Source of the DNA: Vibrio sp. UCD-FRSSP16_30 | GTDB lineage: Bacteria > Pseudomonadota > Gammaproteobacteria > Enterobacterales > Vibrionaceae | Assembly: GCF_001676025.1 (NCBI RefSeq) | Contig: NZ_LZFW01000035.1 | Span: forward strand, 124,001-188,000 | Reading direction: 5' to 3' | Length of the DNA stretch: 64,000 nt | Part shown: one piece after another, positions 1 through 10,477 of the stretch | Layout: every line of letters begins with the position of its first letter | Position numbering within the stretch: position 1 is the first letter of the stretch | Program-made: the position numbers and the translations under genes | The notes under the pieces: generated by a model | The model's database searches: none | Told to the model about the DNA's origin: nothing | The model's input: only the letters and a program-made list of their open reading frames with translations

Positions 1-783
1 ATCGCCACTAATTCCATCTAATGAAGTGCTGGCCTTAGGGCTTTCTTTTACTGGGCAGCGATAGCGAATATTACTGTCAGCTAAAACAATATCAGCATGC
101 AGATTTCGCTCTTTCATTAATAACCATGCCATGCCCCAACCAGTCAAAGTAGCCAGTGTAAATGCAGAGCCTGCAAACATGGTATTGTGCGGATTAAGGT
201 TTGGGTTTAATTGAGCAACGCACTCAAATTTGTAACCTGTGTACTGATTAATCTTAATGCCCATTTTGTCGCTGATCGGAATTTGCTCTTCCCAGCGTTT
301 TTGTAACTCATTACACCAATCAGGACGACGCAGAACATTTGCCATTGGGTCGATAGCTTTAATCATCTGCTGGTGACGAACCGGACCACGCTCATCACTC
401 ATCATTCCCTGGCTCTCAAAGCCATTATTACGATAAAACTCAATCGCATCTTCGCGAGCATTACAGACCAGTCGCTTTACGCCTTCTTCGCGAGCAAGTG
501 ACTCTAGCGCCACCATAATCAAAGAACCGACACCTTTACCTTGGCGGTTATTTTTAACGGCCATGTAGCGGATTTGACCATCATCATCGGCCGTCACATA
601 CAGACGACCAATCGCCACTGGGCGTCCTCGCCCATCAACGATCATTCGATGATGACTCAACTCATCATATTCATCTCTTTCTGAGCCTCTAGGTCTTTGC
701 CAAGGCTCACGTAGCATTTGCCAGCGAAAGTGATAATACTTCTGTAATTGGTTTTCCGTACTTGGGGTAATTAGCTTAAACAT
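1..783 (-). CDS. yiiD: YiiD-type fused GNAT acetyltransferase / thioesterase-like protein (C-terminus cut by window edge)
   Basis: The frame is open from the ATG at 781-783 to the window edge, giving 261 residues without a stop; the family is usually a little over 300 residues. The N-terminal half reads as a GNAT acetyltransferase, with an acetyl-CoA loop of the form NRQGKGVGSLI followed by a segment ending in EFYRNNGF. After about residue 150 it continues into a hotdog thioesterase-like domain (HNTMFAGSAFTLATLTGWG). This fusion and its place beside dtd and yihY match E. coli yiiD. I recall that this family was recently linked to malonyl-ACP decarboxylation in fatty-acid initiation; that role is from memory and not visible here. 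The catalytic C-terminal end lies outside the window. Confidence 0.85.
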   Translation of the reverse strand, partial: MFKLITPSTENQLQKYYHFRWQMLREPWQRPRGSERDEYDELSHHRMIVDGRGRPVAIGRLYVTADDDGQIRYMAVKNNRQGKGVGSLIMVALESLAREEGVKRLVCNAREDAIEFYRNNGFESQGMMSDERGPVRHQQMIKAIDPMANVLRRPDWCNELQKRWEEQIPISDKMGIKINQYTGYKFECVAQLNPNLNPHNTMFAGSAFTLATLTGWGMAWLLMKERNLHADIVLADSNIRYRCPVKESPKASTSLDGISGD

Positions 784-827
784 ACGATTTCAGATCCATT
801 GAATCAATTAGTTATGGGTGGCTAACC

Positions 828-1262
828 CTAGACTTGCAGCCAAAAAGTCACCGGTCCATCATTGACTAAAGAGACCTTCATATCTGCTGCAAATTGACCA
901 CGTTGGGTCGGAAGTACTTCCTCACATTTATCGGAGAAGTAATCATAAAGTCGCTGTGCATCTTGCGGCGCTGCGCCACGAGAAAAACCTGCTCGCGTCC
1001 CCTTCTTAGTATCAGCAGGCAACGTAAACTGAGACACTACTAATACACTACCATTAACCTGCTTTACGTTCAGATTCATTTTATCTTGCTCGTCACTAAA
1101 GACGCGATAAGTGGTGACGCGTTCCATCAGTCGTTTGGCTTTCGCTTCATCATCGTCTTTTTCAACGCCTAATAGAACAAGTAAGCCCTGTTCTATTTCA
1201 CCGATAACTTTGCCATCAACTTTAACTGCCGCTTCACTCACTCTCTGTATCAGAGCTATCAC
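828..1262 (-). CDS. dtd: D-aminoacyl-tRNA deacylase
   Basis: This enzyme hydrolyses D-amino acids (and glycine mischarged on tRNA-Ala) from tRNA as a chirality checkpoint in translation. The 144-residue product has the usual family length. It begins [13 protein letters not shown] and carries the [17 protein letters not shown] active-site segment near residues 78-94 and the C-terminal [10 protein letters not shown] motif with the Gly-Pro pair that defines bacterial DTD. The start is a GTG at 1260-1262. It lies inside the 3' end of yihY, so the two genes overlap by 29 bases and are probably translationally coupled. The order yihY-dtd-yiiD is the same as in E. coli. Confidence 0.96.
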   Translation of the reverse strand: MIALIQRVSEAAVKVDGKVIGEIEQGLLVLLGVEKDDDEAKAKRLMERVTTYRVFSDEQDKMNLNVKQVNGSVLVVSQFTLPADTKKGTRAGFSRGAAPQDAQRLYDYFSDKCEEVLPTQRGQFAADMKVSLVNDGPVTFWLQV

Positions 1263-2148
1263 TTCGAATCCTTTTTCTCATTAATAATGTTTGGTAATGC
1301 AAAAACCACTCAATACTAAATGGTTCATTCACTCGCCATACTTCATCTTCACCCAAACTGGCGGTGATTTCAGCGCCTATCAATACGATCATCCAACACA
1401 AATAAATCCACATGAACAATAGCGGTACCGCAGCTAGAGCCCCATAGATTAACTGGTACGATGGAAATTGAGACACATAATACGCAAACAGCTTTTTACT
1501 GACTTCAAATAAGCAACCGGCAACCAATGCGCCAGCAAGTGCGTGATTAAAACGAACCTTAATATTAGGCACTAATAAATAAAGCCCAAAGAATGCTAAA
1601 AAAGAAAATGTAATAGGAAGTAAGCTGTACATCAGATGAAGCGTATCTTCATTCCAAACTTTTAGGGAACTGATGTAAGAAGAAAACACTAGGCTCATCC
1701 CCATTAGTAACGGACCTAAGGTTAATACCATCCAGTACATTGAGAACGAATAAACCGTACGACGCTTCTTACGAACACGCCAAATATAATTGAGGTTTTT
1801 ATCGATAGCGGAGATCAGCAATAATGCGGCAAAAAATAGGAAAACCAACCCGATTGAGGTCATTTTACCGGTATTTGCAATAAACTCGTTAAGCGTATGC
1901 TGAATGGCTTCACCCGCTGTCGGGACAAAGTTACTAAACACAAACTTCTGAATAGTATCTCCGACACCATCAAACATCGGCACTCGCGATAATGCGGTTA
2001 AAGTCACCGTGGTCAACGGCACTAAAGAGAGCAACGTAATGTAGGCCATATAACCTGCATTCACAGGTAACCTATCGTGTTTGCCTCTTTGGTAAAGGTA
2101 GCTAAAGTAGTGCAACATCACATGCACCCAGTTTGGAAGATTGAGCAT
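1234..2148 (-). CDS. yihY: YihY family inner membrane protein
   Basis: The 304-residue product is a polytopic inner membrane protein of the YihY/BrkB family, with about six hydrophobic segments between residues 35 and 265. Family signatures visible are the N-terminal [16 protein letters not shown] and a later [20 protein letters not shown]. It was once called RNase BN (rbn), but that activity belongs to another protein; its function is unsettled and I assign none. The ATG at 2146-2148 follows an AGGAT ribosome site by about ten bases. It is the first gene of the yihY-dtd group and its 3' end overlaps dtd. Confidence 0.93.
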   Translation of the reverse strand: MLNLPNWVHVMLHYFSYLYQRGKHDRLPVNAGYMAYITLLSLVPLTTVTLTALSRVPMFDGVGDTIQKFVFSNFVPTAGEAIQHTLNEFIANTGKMTSIGLVFLFFAALLLISAIDKNLNYIWRVRKKRRTVYSFSMYWMVLTLGPLLMGMSLVFSSYISSLKVWNEDTLHLMYSLLPITFSFLAFFGLYLLVPNIKVRFNHALAGALVAGCLFEVSKKLFAYYVSQFPSYQLIYGALAAVPLLFMWIYLCWMIVLIGAEITASLGEDEVWRVNEPFSIEWFLHYQTLLMRKRIRSDSSDTESE

Positions 2149-2289
2149 TTACTGCATCCTGCTGTAATACCAATCTTAATTTCTAACCTACAGAGTGAGG
2201 TTTGGGAAATTAAGTGGTTAAAAAATAAGTCTTAAAATCAATTCCCTGACAAAGTTAAATCAGTTTAGCAAAACTCATTCAACAGTAAA

Positions 2290-2336
2290 AGAAAGCCCCA
2301 CAGAGGTCAGTCCAAAGACGACTACTGCAGGGCTTA
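2290..2336 (-). terminator. Probable Rho-independent terminator of typA
   Basis: The outer arms AAGCCC and GGGCTT enclose a long loop with a smaller internal stem. On the minus strand the hairpin is followed by TTTCTTTT. It lies about 35 bases after the typA stop. The interrupted stem lowers confidence. Confidence 0.55.
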
Positions 2337-2371
2337 ATAAGTTAGCAGATTAGCTAAAAGCTAATGCACTC

Positions 2372-4201
2372 TTATTTTGCTGGGCGAGATGCACGCTTAC
2401 GTTCGTTTTCAGTAAGAAGTTTCTTACGGATACGTACGTTTAGTGGCGTTACTTCTACTAGTTCATCTTCATCGATAAACTCAAGAGCTTGCTCAAGAGT
2501 ATGTTTGATCGGTGGAGAAAGAACCTGTGCTTCATCTGTACCAGATGCACGAACGTTAGTTAACTGCTTGCCTTTAAGACAGTTTACAGTTAGGTCGTTT
2601 GAACGGTTATGAATACCGATAACCTGACCTTCATAAACTTCATCAGCATGCTGAGTAAACAGACGGCCACGCGCTTGTAGGAAGAACAATGCGTAAGTCA
2701 GTGCTTTACCAGTTGCATTTGAAACTAGAACACCGTTGTTACGTTGACCAATGATACCGCCCTTGTATGGACCGTAGTGATCGTATGAGTGGTAGATAAG
2801 ACCAGAACCAGACGTCATTGTTAGGAATTCAGTTTGGAAACCGATAAGACCACGAGAAGGCATCATAAAGTCCATGCGAACACGACCTTTACCATCTGGT
2901 GCCATATCTGTTAGCTCACCTTTACGAAGACCGATGCTTTCCATGATCGCACCTTGGTTCTCTTCAACTACATCGATAGTTACCGTTTCAAACGGTTCCA
3001 GTTTTTGACCATCTTCTTCTTTGATGATTACTTCTGGACGAGATACAGCAAGCTCAAAGCCTTCACGACGCATGTTTTCAATCAGGATAGATAGGTGAAG
3101 CTCACCACGGCCTGATACACGGAAACGGTCTGGACTTTCAGTTTCTTCAACACGCAATGCAACGTTATGAACCAATTCTTTTTCAAGACGCTCAAGAATG
3201 TTACGTGAAGTAACGAACTTGCCTTCTTTACCCGCGAACGGAGAAGTGTTTACTTGGAAAGTCATTGTTACTGTTGGTTCATCAACAGAAAGTGGTTCCA
3301 TAGCTTCAACATTGTTAACGTCACAGATAGTGTCTGAAATTTTCAGTTCACCAAGACCTGTAATTGCAATGATGTCACCCGCGTTAGCTTGGTCAACTTC
3401 GTGACGGTCAAGACCTAGGTAACCAAGAACAGTACCTACTTTACCATTACGTTTTTTGCCTTCAGCGTTAACAATCGTTACTTGCTGGTTAGGTTTAACA
3501 CTACCGCGAGTTACGCGAGCTACACCAATAACACCAACGTATGAGCTGTAATCAAGCTGAGAGATTTGCATTTGCAATGCACCATCGATATCAACTTTTG
3601 GCGCTTCAACAGTATCAACTACTGCTTGGAACAATGGTTCCATGTTCTCGCCAACAACGCCTTCTTCCATTGAAGCCCAGCCGTTAAGTGCTGAAGCGTA
3701 AACAACAGTGAAGTCTAGTTGCTCATCAGTTGCGCCTAGGTTGTCGAACAAGTCAAATACTTGGTCCATAACCCAATCAGGACGAGCGCCAGGGCGGTCA
3801 ATCTTGTTGATAACAACAATTGGCTTAAGGCCGTGTGCAAATGCTTTTTGTGTTACGAAGCGAGTTTGAGGCATTGGGCCATCAACTGCATCAACAATTA
3901 GCAAAACAGAATCAACCATAGACATGATACGCTCAACTTCACCACCGAAATCGGCGTGTCCAGGAGTATCTACGATGTTGATACGGTAATCGTGCCAGTT
4001 GATCGCCGTGTTTTTAGCCAGGATGGTGATACCACGTTCTTTCTCGATATCATTCGAGTCCATTACGCGCTCTTCAGCTTCACCACGAGACTCAAGCGTA
4101 CCCGATTGCTGTAGCAGCTTGTCAACCAGTGTTGTTTTACCATGGTCAACGTGCGCAATGATGGCGATATTTCTTAACTTTTCAATCTGTGGAGTAGACA
4201 T
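2372..4201 (-). CDS. typA: Ribosome-associated GTPase BipA/TypA
   Basis: BipA is a translational GTPase related to EF-G that helps 50S assembly, notably in the cold and under stress. The 609-residue protein has full family length. Motifs in order are G1 AHVDHGKT at residues 16-23, G3 DTPGHADFG near 77-85 and G4 NKID near 131-134. These are followed by the beta-barrel and EF-G-like domains, including the [20 protein letters not shown] segment and the BipA-specific C-terminal domain ([20 protein letters not shown]). It is transcribed away from glnA, as in E. coli, and shares the 565-base intergenic region with it. Confidence 0.98.
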   Translation of the reverse strand: MSTPQIEKLRNIAIIAHVDHGKTTLVDKLLQQSGTLESRGEAEERVMDSNDIEKERGITILAKNTAINWHDYRINIVDTPGHADFGGEVERIMSMVDSVLLIVDAVDGPMPQTRFVTQKAFAHGLKPIVVINKIDRPGARPDWVMDQVFDLFDNLGATDEQLDFTVVYASALNGWASMEEGVVGENMEPLFQAVVDTVEAPKVDIDGALQMQISQLDYSSYVGVIGVARVTRGSVKPNQQVTIVNAEGKKRNGKVGTVLGYLGLDRHEVDQANAGDIIAITGLGELKISDTICDVNNVEAMEPLSVDEPTVTMTFQVNTSPFAGKEGKFVTSRNILERLEKELVHNVALRVEETESPDRFRVSGRGELHLSILIENMRREGFELAVSRPEVIIKEEDGQKLEPFETVTIDVVEENQGAIMESIGLRKGELTDMAPDGKGRVRMDFMMPSRGLIGFQTEFLTMTSGSGLIYHSYDHYGPYKGGIIGQRNNGVLVSNATGKALTYALFFLQARGRLFTQHADEVYEGQVIGIHNRSNDLTVNCLKGKQLTNVRASGTDEAQVLSPPIKHTLEQALEFIDEDELVEVTPLNVRIRKKLLTENERKRASRPAK

Positions 4202-4431
4202 GAATAGAGTTCACTCAGTAGCGTCTCGGCGGTTTGCCGATGACAGGAATAAAAAAAATTTGCCGTAATGTATCAGATTTTAACCAAAATCCCAACAAGA
4301 TGTGATCTATCCCTTACTTATTCCTGCCATATTTTCTATAAATCGACCATTTTCTTTCTAAATCGCCAAATTATGAGCAGCACAAACAAAAAAACACCTA
4401 TATAGAGATGGATCATCAACCGATACTTATT

Positions 4432-4448
4432 CGCACCAAGGTTGGGCG
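4432..4448. promoter_or_regulatory. NtrC-like binding site, distal
   Basis: The site CGCACCAAGGTTGGGCG matches the NtrC palindrome TGCACCA-N3-TGGTGCA at 6 of 7 positions in the left half and 4 of 7 in the right. It lies roughly 210 bases before the predicted sigma-54 start site, a distance compatible with an enhancer. Confidence 0.5.
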
Positions 4449-4546
4449 ATCTCACACTATTTTGTATTTTTAACTCTAAGTCCGTCGACGAAATGAAATC
4501 AAAGTCGATAAACCATGCAATTTATTGATCCAAAACAGTGCATTAG

Positions 4547-4563
4547 CGGATCATTATGGTGCA
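4547..4563. promoter_or_regulatory. NtrC-like binding site, proximal
   Basis: The right half is a perfect TGGTGCA (4557-4563); the left half, CGGATCA, matches 4 of 7 positions. It is centred about 100 bases before the predicted sigma-54 start site, close to the position of the NtrC enhancers of E. coli glnA. Confidence 0.5.
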
Positions 4564-4627
4564 TCAAAGACAAATCAAAACAGTGCAAATAACGTCAAAC
4601 CATTGATATTAAAGAGTTAATTAAAGT

Positions 4628-4643
4628 TGGCACAGCTTTCGCA
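4628..4643 (+). promoter_or_regulatory. Sigma-54 promoter of glnA
   Basis: TGGCACAGCTTTCGCA carries the GG and GC doublets of a -24/-12 promoter with correct spacing (consensus TGGCAC-N5-TTGCW; one mismatch in the -12 box). It predicts a transcript start near 4654, about 110 bases before the glnA start codon. Together with the upstream NtrC-like sites it indicates NtrC-dependent expression under nitrogen limitation. Confidence 0.85.
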
Positions 4644-4766
4644 TTAAGAAAATCAATAGAAAATATTCATTGTTCGATGACTAAAAAAGAGTGTAAATTG
4701 AGTCTTAGGACTTTACGCTCACCAAAATTGAGCAATCACGTTTAACAACACTGGAGGTTATCCACG

Positions 4767-6176
4767 ATGTCAGTTGAAAATGTATTATCGCTGATCCAAG
4801 AAAACGAAGTTAAGTTTGTAGACCTACGCTTCACAGATACTAAAGGTAAAGAGCAACATATCTCTATTCCTTCGCACCAAGTTGACGCTGACTTCTTCGA
4901 AGAAGGTAAAATGTTCGACGGTTCATCTGTTGCAGGTTGGAAGGGCATTAACGAATCTGACATGGTAATGATGCCAGATCCAGCAAGTGCTGTTCTTGAC
5001 CCGTTTACTGAAGATTCAACTCTGAACATTCGTTGTGATATTCTTGAGCCAGCTACGCTACAAGGTTACGATCGTGACCCTCGCTCTATTGCTAAACGTT
5101 CTGAAGAGTACTTGCGCTCTACTGGTATTGCTGACACCGTATTAATCGGTCCAGAACCAGAATTCTTCCTATTCGATGATGTTAAATTTAACACTGACAT
5201 GTCAGGTTCTTTCTACAAGATTGATGACATTGAAGCTTCTTGGAACTCAGGTTCTGAGATTGAAGGCGGTAACAAAGGTCACCGTCCTGGCGTTAAAGGC
5301 GGTTACTTCCCAGTAGCTCCTGTTGATTCATCTCAAGACATCCGTTCTGCTATGTGTTTAATCATGGAAGAAATGGGTCTAGTAGTTGAAGCGCATCACC
5401 ACGAAGTTGCTACTGCTGGTCAAAACGAGATTGCTACTCGCTTTAACACGCTAACAACTAAAGCTGATGAAACTCAAATTTATAAGTATGTTGTTCATAA
5501 CGTAGCTCACGCTTACGGTAAAACAGCAACTTTCATGCCTAAACCACTTGTTGGCGATAACGGTTCTGGTATGCACGTTCACCAATCTCTAGCAAAAGAT
5601 GGCGTAAACCTATTTGCTGGTGATAAATATGGCGGCCTTTCTGACCTAGCGATTTACTACATCGGTGGTATCATCAAACACGCACGTGCAATCAACGCAT
5701 TTGCTAACCCAGCAACTAACTCTTACAAGCGTCTAGTTCCTGGTTTTGAAGCTCCTGTTATGCTTGCATACTCTGCACGTAACCGTTCTGCTTCTATCCG
5801 TATCCCAGTAGTACCAAGCCCTAAAGCACGTCGTATCGAGCTTCGTTTTGGTGACCCAGCGGCAAACCCATACCTTGCATACTCTGCAATGCTAATGGCT
5901 GGCCTTGACGGAATTAAGAACAAGATCCACCCTGGCGAAGCTATGGATAAAGATCTATACGACCTTCCTGCAGAAGAAGCAGCTGAAATCCCAACAGTTG
6001 CAGCTTCACTACAGGAAGCTCTAGAAGCTCTTGATGGAGACCGTGAGTTCCTAACAGCCGGTGGCGTATTCTCTGATGATTTCATTGATTCTTATATCAC
6101 TCTGAAATCTCAAGATGTTGAGAAAATCAACATGACAACTCACCCACTTGAGTTTGAACTTTACTACTCTGTTTAA
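4767..6176 (+). CDS. glnA: Glutamine synthetase type I (GSI-beta)
   Basis: It makes glutamine from glutamate, ammonium and ATP and is the main ammonium-assimilating enzyme, acting as a cytosolic dodecamer. The 469-residue length is typical. Visible motifs are the N-terminal [24 protein letters not shown], the ATP-loop-like [16 protein letters not shown] and the glutamate-binding NRSASIRIP. The adenylylation loop LYDLPAEE is near residue 398, with the target Tyr, so control by GlnE adenylylation is expected. The start has a strong GGAGG site nine bases upstream. A sigma-54 promoter and NtrC-like sites precede it, and glnL-glnG follow on the same strand after a terminator. Confidence 0.99.
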   Translation: MSVENVLSLIQENEVKFVDLRFTDTKGKEQHISIPSHQVDADFFEEGKMFDGSSVAGWKGINESDMVMMPDPASAVLDPFTEDSTLNIRCDILEPATLQGYDRDPRSIAKRSEEYLRSTGIADTVLIGPEPEFFLFDDVKFNTDMSGSFYKIDDIEASWNSGSEIEGGNKGHRPGVKGGYFPVAPVDSSQDIRSAMCLIMEEMGLVVEAHHHEVATAGQNEIATRFNTLTTKADETQIYKYVVHNVAHAYGKTATFMPKPLVGDNGSGMHVHQSLAKDGVNLFAGDKYGGLSDLAIYYIGGIIKHARAINAFANPATNSYKRLVPGFEAPVMLAYSARNRSASIRIPVVPSPKARRIELRFGDPAANPYLAYSAMLMAGLDGIKNKIHPGEAMDKDLYDLPAEEAAEIPTVAASLQEALEALDGDREFLTAGGVFSDDFIDSYITLKSQDVEKINMTTHPLEFELYYSV

Positions 6177-6194
6177 TCTTTAATTTAAACATTG

Positions 6195-6225
6195 AAAGGG
6201 CCTACCATTGGTAGGCCTTTTTTTT
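6195..6225 (+). terminator. Rho-independent terminator after glnA
   Basis: A perfect 8-bp stem GGCCTACC (6199-6206) / GGTAGGCC (6210-6217) with a 3-base loop is followed by eight T. It lies about 20 bases after the glnA stop and should separate most glnA transcription from glnL-glnG. Confidence 0.93.
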
Positions 6226-6348
6226 ACCCAAATTTTTCACTCAATAATTAATACAAACCACCCATCTCAATCGAAATAACATTAATAAACGGCAAGCTTT
6301 TTGCATCATTAAACATAAGCAACAATAACCTTAAGCTGTAGCTTTTAT

Positions 6349-6365
6349 TGCACCAAATATGTGCA
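6349..6365. promoter_or_regulatory. NtrC operator ahead of glnL
   Basis: TGCACCAAATATGTGCA matches the NtrC palindrome at 7 of 7 positions on the left and 5 of 7 on the right. It lies about 45 bases before the glnL start. In E. coli NtrC bound at a similar site represses the weak glnL promoter, so autorepression of the sensor-regulator pair is the likely role here. Confidence 0.75.
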
Positions 6366-6408
6366 ATAATTTATATGGACTAACCCAGTGCACCAAAAAG
6401 GACTTTCT

Positions 6409-7464
6409 GTGAGTAAAGCATTAGCTGAAACCGTCTTAGAGCAACTTGTTACAGCCACCTTGCTATTGGACGAATCATTAACAGTTTGCTATTTAAACCC
6501 ATCAGCTGAACAGCTGTTCGGGCAAAGCAAAAGCCGTTGCATTCATCAGCACTTGCCAGAAATGGTTGATCACTCTTCAATCGACTTTTCCGTATTTGAG
6601 CAGCCTCTGATTTCAGGGCAAAGCATCACCGACAGTGGTGTTACTTTTGTTATTGACGGAAAACCACTTCTATTAGAACTCACTATTAGCCCGGTCTCTT
6701 GGGAAAAGAAATTAATGCTACTTGTGGAATTAAGACAGGTAGATCAGCAAAGAAGACTGAACCAAGAGCTCAACCAGCATGCTCAGCAACAAGCAGCAAA
6801 ACTACTAGTACGAAGCCTTGCTCATGAAATAAAAAACCCACTTGGTGGTTTACGCGGCGCGGCGCAATTACTCGAAAAAATGCTGCCGTCAGAATCACTG
6901 CGTGAATACACTCAAATCATCATAGAGCAGGCTGATCGATTAAGAAATTTGGTTGACCGCTTACTGGGTCCACAAAGGTTAGGCACCAAAAAGCCTGAAA
7001 ATGTTCACGTAATATTAGAAAAGGTACGTCAGCTGGTCGCACTGGAAGTAGGCGATAATGTTCGTATTCAACGAGACTACGACCCTAGCCTTCCTGATAT
7101 CGAAATGGATTGCGAACAAATCGAACAAGCATTACTTAATATCGTCAGTAATGCGGCGCAAATTCTACAAGGTAATAGTGATGCTTTAATCACTTTAACC
7201 ACTCGTACAGAACATCAGGTCAATATCCATGGCGAGCGCGTTAAGCTCGCGGCAAAAATTGAAATCGTAGATAACGGCCCCGGTATCAAGCCTGAGCTAC
7301 TCGATACATTATTCTATCCCATGGTCAGTGGGCGTGAAGGAGGAACCGGACTCGGACTCTCTATTTCGCAAAACCTCGTAGACCAACACCATGGAAAAAT
7401 TGACGTAGACAGTTGGCCCGGAAAAACAACATTCACCGTGTATCTACCCATTTTAGATTATTAG
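6409..7464 (+). CDS. glnL: Nitrogen regulation sensor histidine kinase NtrB
   Basis: NtrB autophosphorylates and passes phosphate to NtrC when nitrogen is scarce; with PII it reverses this. There is an N-terminal PAS domain (about residues 8-110), an H-box LAHEIKNPLGG with the phosphorylated His at residue 139, an N-box NIVSNAAQ, and G-boxes DNGPGI and GGTGLGLS. I chose the GTG at 6409 rather than the in-frame GTG at 6388. An AAGGA site lies six bases ahead of 6409, and this start puts the active His at 139, the E. coli position. It gives 351 residues. The protein is cytosolic with no membrane segment. Confidence 0.96.
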   Translation: MSKALAETVLEQLVTATLLLDESLTVCYLNPSAEQLFGQSKSRCIHQHLPEMVDHSSIDFSVFEQPLISGQSITDSGVTFVIDGKPLLLELTISPVSWEKKLMLLVELRQVDQQRRLNQELNQHAQQQAAKLLVRSLAHEIKNPLGGLRGAAQLLEKMLPSESLREYTQIIIEQADRLRNLVDRLLGPQRLGTKKPENVHVILEKVRQLVALEVGDNVRIQRDYDPSLPDIEMDCEQIEQALLNIVSNAAQILQGNSDALITLTTRTEHQVNIHGERVKLAAKIEIVDNGPGIKPELLDTLFYPMVSGREGGTGLGLSISQNLVDQHHGKIDVDSWPGKTTFTVYLPILDY

Positions 7465-7487
7465 AAACAGCGCTAGGAGACATAACA

Positions 7488-8897
7488 ATGAGTAAAGGCT
7501 ATGTATGGGTCGTTGATGACGACAGTTCTATACGCTGGGTTCTAGAGAAAACACTCTCAAGCGCAAATATTAAGTGTGAAACTTTTGCCGATGCTGAGAG
7601 TGTACTCTTAGCATTAGAGCGCGAGGTTCCCGACGTCATCATATCGGATATCCGTATGCCCGGTATGGACGGGCTGGAATTGCTCAAGCAGATTCAAAAA
7701 GCGGATCCTGTCTTACCGGTCATTATTATGACGGCACACTCCGATCTTGATGCGGCAGTCAATGCTTACCAAGAAGGGGCATTTGAATACCTTCCTAAGC
7801 CCTTTGATATTGATGAGGCGCTGGCTTTATCGGTACGTGCTATTACGCATAGCCATGAACAGAAACAAAGCAACAACCCTGCTCATATTAGCCGAGATGA
7901 AACACCAGAAATTATCGGTGAAGCGCCTGCGATGCAGGAAGTGTTTCGAGCTATTGGACGCCTTTCTCGATCGTCTATTTCGGTACTTATTAATGGTGAG
8001 TCAGGGACAGGTAAGGAGCTAGTTGCTCACGCTCTGCATAAACATAGCCCTCGTAGTAAAAACCCTTTTATCGCACTTAATATGGCGGCAATTCCAAAAG
8101 ATCTCATTGAATCAGAGCTGTTTGGTCACGAAAAAGGGGCTTTCACAGGCGCGAATAGTGTTCGCCAAGGCCGCTTTGAACAAGCTAACGGTGGCACGCT
8201 GTTTCTTGATGAGATCGGTGATATGCCGTTGGATATCCAAACTCGATTATTGCGTGTCTTAGCCGACGGTCAGTTTTATCGTGTCGGTGGACACTCAGCG
8301 ATTAAAGTGGATGTACGTATTATTGCGGCAACTCACCAAAACTTAGAATCATTGGTTAAGGACGGCGGTTTTCGAGAAGATCTGTTTCATCGCTTAAATG
8401 TCATTCGAGTGCACATTCCCTCGCTACGAGAGCGCAAGCAAGACATCGAAAAGCTTGCGCAGCACTTCCTTAATCTCGCCGCAGAAGAACTCACTGTAGA
8501 AGTCAAAACACTGTCGAAGGAAGCCATCGAAATTCTGACGCGATTAAGCTGGCCCGGAAACGTAAGACAACTGGAGAATACTTGTCGCTGGTTAACCGTA
8601 ATGGCAAGCGGCAGTGAAATATTACCATCGGATTTACCACAAGAGTTGGTTGAAGAGCGCAGTATTTCCTTCACTAGTGATAATTCAGATTGGCAGGAGT
8701 TATTAGATAAGTGGGCGAGAACGGCTTTGGCGTCTGGTGAAACGGAAATACTCTCCCACGCATTGCCAGAATTTGAGCGCATCTTATTGAAAGCGGCTCT
8801 TAACCACACCAATGGACATAAACAAGATGCGGCGCGAGTACTGGGATGGGGAAGAAACACCCTGACTCGGAAGCTAAAAGAACTCAGCCTGACTTAA
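7488..8897 (+). CDS. glnG: Nitrogen regulator NtrC (sigma-54 enhancer-binding protein)
   Basis: NtrC activates sigma-54 promoters such as that of glnA once phosphorylated by NtrB. The ATG at 7488 has an AGGAG site and gives 469 residues, equal to E. coli NtrC. The receiver domain has phospho-acceptor Asp54 (SDIRMPG). The central AAA+ domain shows Walker A GESGTGKE, the sigma-54 contact loop GAFTGA, and Walker [12 protein letters not shown]. The C-terminus is a Fis-type helix-turn-helix ([23 protein letters not shown]). It starts 23 bases after glnL, forming one unit with it. Confidence 0.98.
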   Translation: MSKGYVWVVDDDSSIRWVLEKTLSSANIKCETFADAESVLLALEREVPDVIISDIRMPGMDGLELLKQIQKADPVLPVIIMTAHSDLDAAVNAYQEGAFEYLPKPFDIDEALALSVRAITHSHEQKQSNNPAHISRDETPEIIGEAPAMQEVFRAIGRLSRSSISVLINGESGTGKELVAHALHKHSPRSKNPFIALNMAAIPKDLIESELFGHEKGAFTGANSVRQGRFEQANGGTLFLDEIGDMPLDIQTRLLRVLADGQFYRVGGHSAIKVDVRIIAATHQNLESLVKDGGFREDLFHRLNVIRVHIPSLRERKQDIEKLAQHFLNLAAEELTVEVKTLSKEAIEILTRLSWPGNVRQLENTCRWLTVMASGSEILPSDLPQELVEERSISFTSDNSDWQELLDKWARTALASGETEILSHALPEFERILLKAALNHTNGHKQDAARVLGWGRNTLTRKLKELSLT

Positions 8898-8930
8898 TTT
8901 GGTGCGGTAATATCCCCCGAAAATAACAAC

Positions 8931-8968
8931 AAAAAAGTGGTCGCAATATGCAGACCACTTTTTTTATT
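8931..8968. terminator. Bidirectional terminator between glnG and hemN
   Basis: AGTGGTC (8936-8942) pairs with GACCACT (8953-8959). The stem is preceded by six A and followed by seven T, so it can end transcription from both convergent genes. Confidence 0.9.
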
Positions 8969-8973
8969 TTCGG

Positions 8974-10347
8974 TTAAATAACGCGTGAAAATTGTTGCTG
9001 GCGAGCCTTAGCTCTAAAGTACTTATCAAAACACATACAGATATTTCGAATCAATAAACGACCACGTAAATTTACTGAGATATCCGAATCAGTCACTTCA
9101 ACCAGTTCATCATTAATGAAGGTCTGTAGAAGCTGTAAATCTTCAGCAAAATACTCATTGAAAGTCAGACCAAACTGCTGCTCTATCTCACCCTTATTAA
9201 GAGTAAAGTTACAAATCAGCTGTTTAATCACTTCGCGACGAATCAAATCATCACTATCAAGAGACACGCCCTTCCATAGTGCATAGCGTTTTTCTTCCAT
9301 CTGCGCGTAATACAGTTTTAGCTCTTTTTGATTCTGCGCATAAGTATCTCCAACCATAGAGATAGCCGACACACCAAAACCAATCAAATCACAATCACCC
9401 TGAGTGGTGTAACCTTGAAAATTACGATGCAACTCACCATTACGCTGAGCAACCGCTAATTCATCTTCAGGCAATGCAAAGTGATCCATACCAATAAACT
9501 GATACCCTTCAGAGGTCAGTGTCTCGATAGTTTGTTGCAAAATAGCCATACGCTCAGAGGCCACTGGCAAATCTTCATCTCTGATCTTACGCTGCGCGGC
9601 AAACAATTGAGGCATGTGCGCATAGTTAAACACAGATAGACGTCCAGGACGCATTGTCAGAACCTGACGCATTGTTTCGGCAAATGAAGCGGCCGTTTGT
9701 AACGGAAGACCATAAATAAGGTCTAGGTTAGTTGAACGGAAACCCAACGTTTTCGCTCGATCAACCATAGCAAAAATGAACTCTTCATCTTGCTCACGGT
9801 TTACTACCTTTTGTACTTCTTTATTAAAATCTTGAACCCCAATGCTCAAGCGATTAAAGCCACTCTCACGCAGATGATCGAGCATATCTAGTTCAATCTC
9901 ACGCGGGTCAACTTCTATGCTAATTTCTGCACTGTCATTGAAGTTAAATTCGTCATAAATCACCGTCATTAAGCGAGTGATTTGTGGTTTGGTCAGAAAA
10001 GTAGGTGTGCCACCACCAAAGTGCAGTTGATTTACTTTACGATCGGTAAGTAAAGCTGCGCGCTGGCGAATCTCAAACTCTAAAACATCAAGGTACTCAT
10101 CCGCTTTATGCTGATGACGAGTAATCACCTTATTACAGCCACAGTAATAGCAAAGCTTATGGCAGAATGGGATATGGATATAAAGAGATAATGGACGTTC
10201 AGGATACTGCATATACGCAATGTCTAACTCTGCAACGGTAAATGCTTCATGGAATTCCACAGCCGTTGGGTAAGAGGTATAACGTGGTCCAGAATAATTG
10301 TATTTATCTAATACACTCTGATCCCAGATAATTTGTTGACTAGACAT
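8974..10347 (-). CDS. hemN: Oxygen-independent coproporphyrinogen III dehydrogenase
   Basis: This radical-SAM enzyme decarboxylates coproporphyrinogen III to protoporphyrinogen IX without oxygen, in the cytosol. The [4Fe-4S] cluster motif is FCHKLCYYC with Cys62, Cys66 and Cys69, and the SAM-binding FGGGTPTFL lies near residue 112. I chose the ATG at 10345-10347, which has an AGGAT site and gives 457 residues like E. coli HemN. An upstream in-frame start at 10392 would add 15 unconserved residues. The C-terminus (RQQQFSRVI) is family-typical. It faces glnG across a shared terminator. Confidence 0.97.
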   Translation of the reverse strand: MSSQQIIWDQSVLDKYNYSGPRYTSYPTAVEFHEAFTVAELDIAYMQYPERPLSLYIHIPFCHKLCYYCGCNKVITRHQHKADEYLDVLEFEIRQRAALLTDRKVNQLHFGGGTPTFLTKPQITRLMTVIYDEFNFNDSAEISIEVDPREIELDMLDHLRESGFNRLSIGVQDFNKEVQKVVNREQDEEFIFAMVDRAKTLGFRSTNLDLIYGLPLQTAASFAETMRQVLTMRPGRLSVFNYAHMPQLFAAQRKIRDEDLPVASERMAILQQTIETLTSEGYQFIGMDHFALPEDELAVAQRNGELHRNFQGYTTQGDCDLIGFGVSAISMVGDTYAQNQKELKLYYAQMEEKRYALWKGVSLDSDDLIRREVIKQLICNFTLNKGEIEQQFGLTFNEYFAEDLQLLQTFINDELVEVTDSDISVNLRGRLLIRNICMCFDKYFRAKARQQQFSRVI

Positions 10348-10477
10348 GTCTATATCCTGAGTACTACTAATTAAGGGTGGGTATTTTGCCACATCTATCG
10401 ATAGACAATGATGATAGCCAGCAAATATCGAGAAAAACCCTGCATATTTTCTAGCTAAATCACATCAATGCTACCAA

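Larger units (their letters stand above)
4202..4766. promoter_or_regulatory. Divergent typA / glnA regulatory region
   Basis: This 565-base AT-rich gap has no supported gene. Its left part should hold the typA promoter, for which I see no clear hexamers. Its right part holds the nitrogen-control elements of glnA: two NtrC-like palindromes, a sigma-54 promoter, and a GGAGG ribosome site at 4753-4757 ahead of the ATG at 4767. Three copies of a (T/C)(A/G)GTGCA half-site occur at 4536-4542, 4557-4563 and 4581-4587, about two helical turns apart. Confidence 0.75.
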
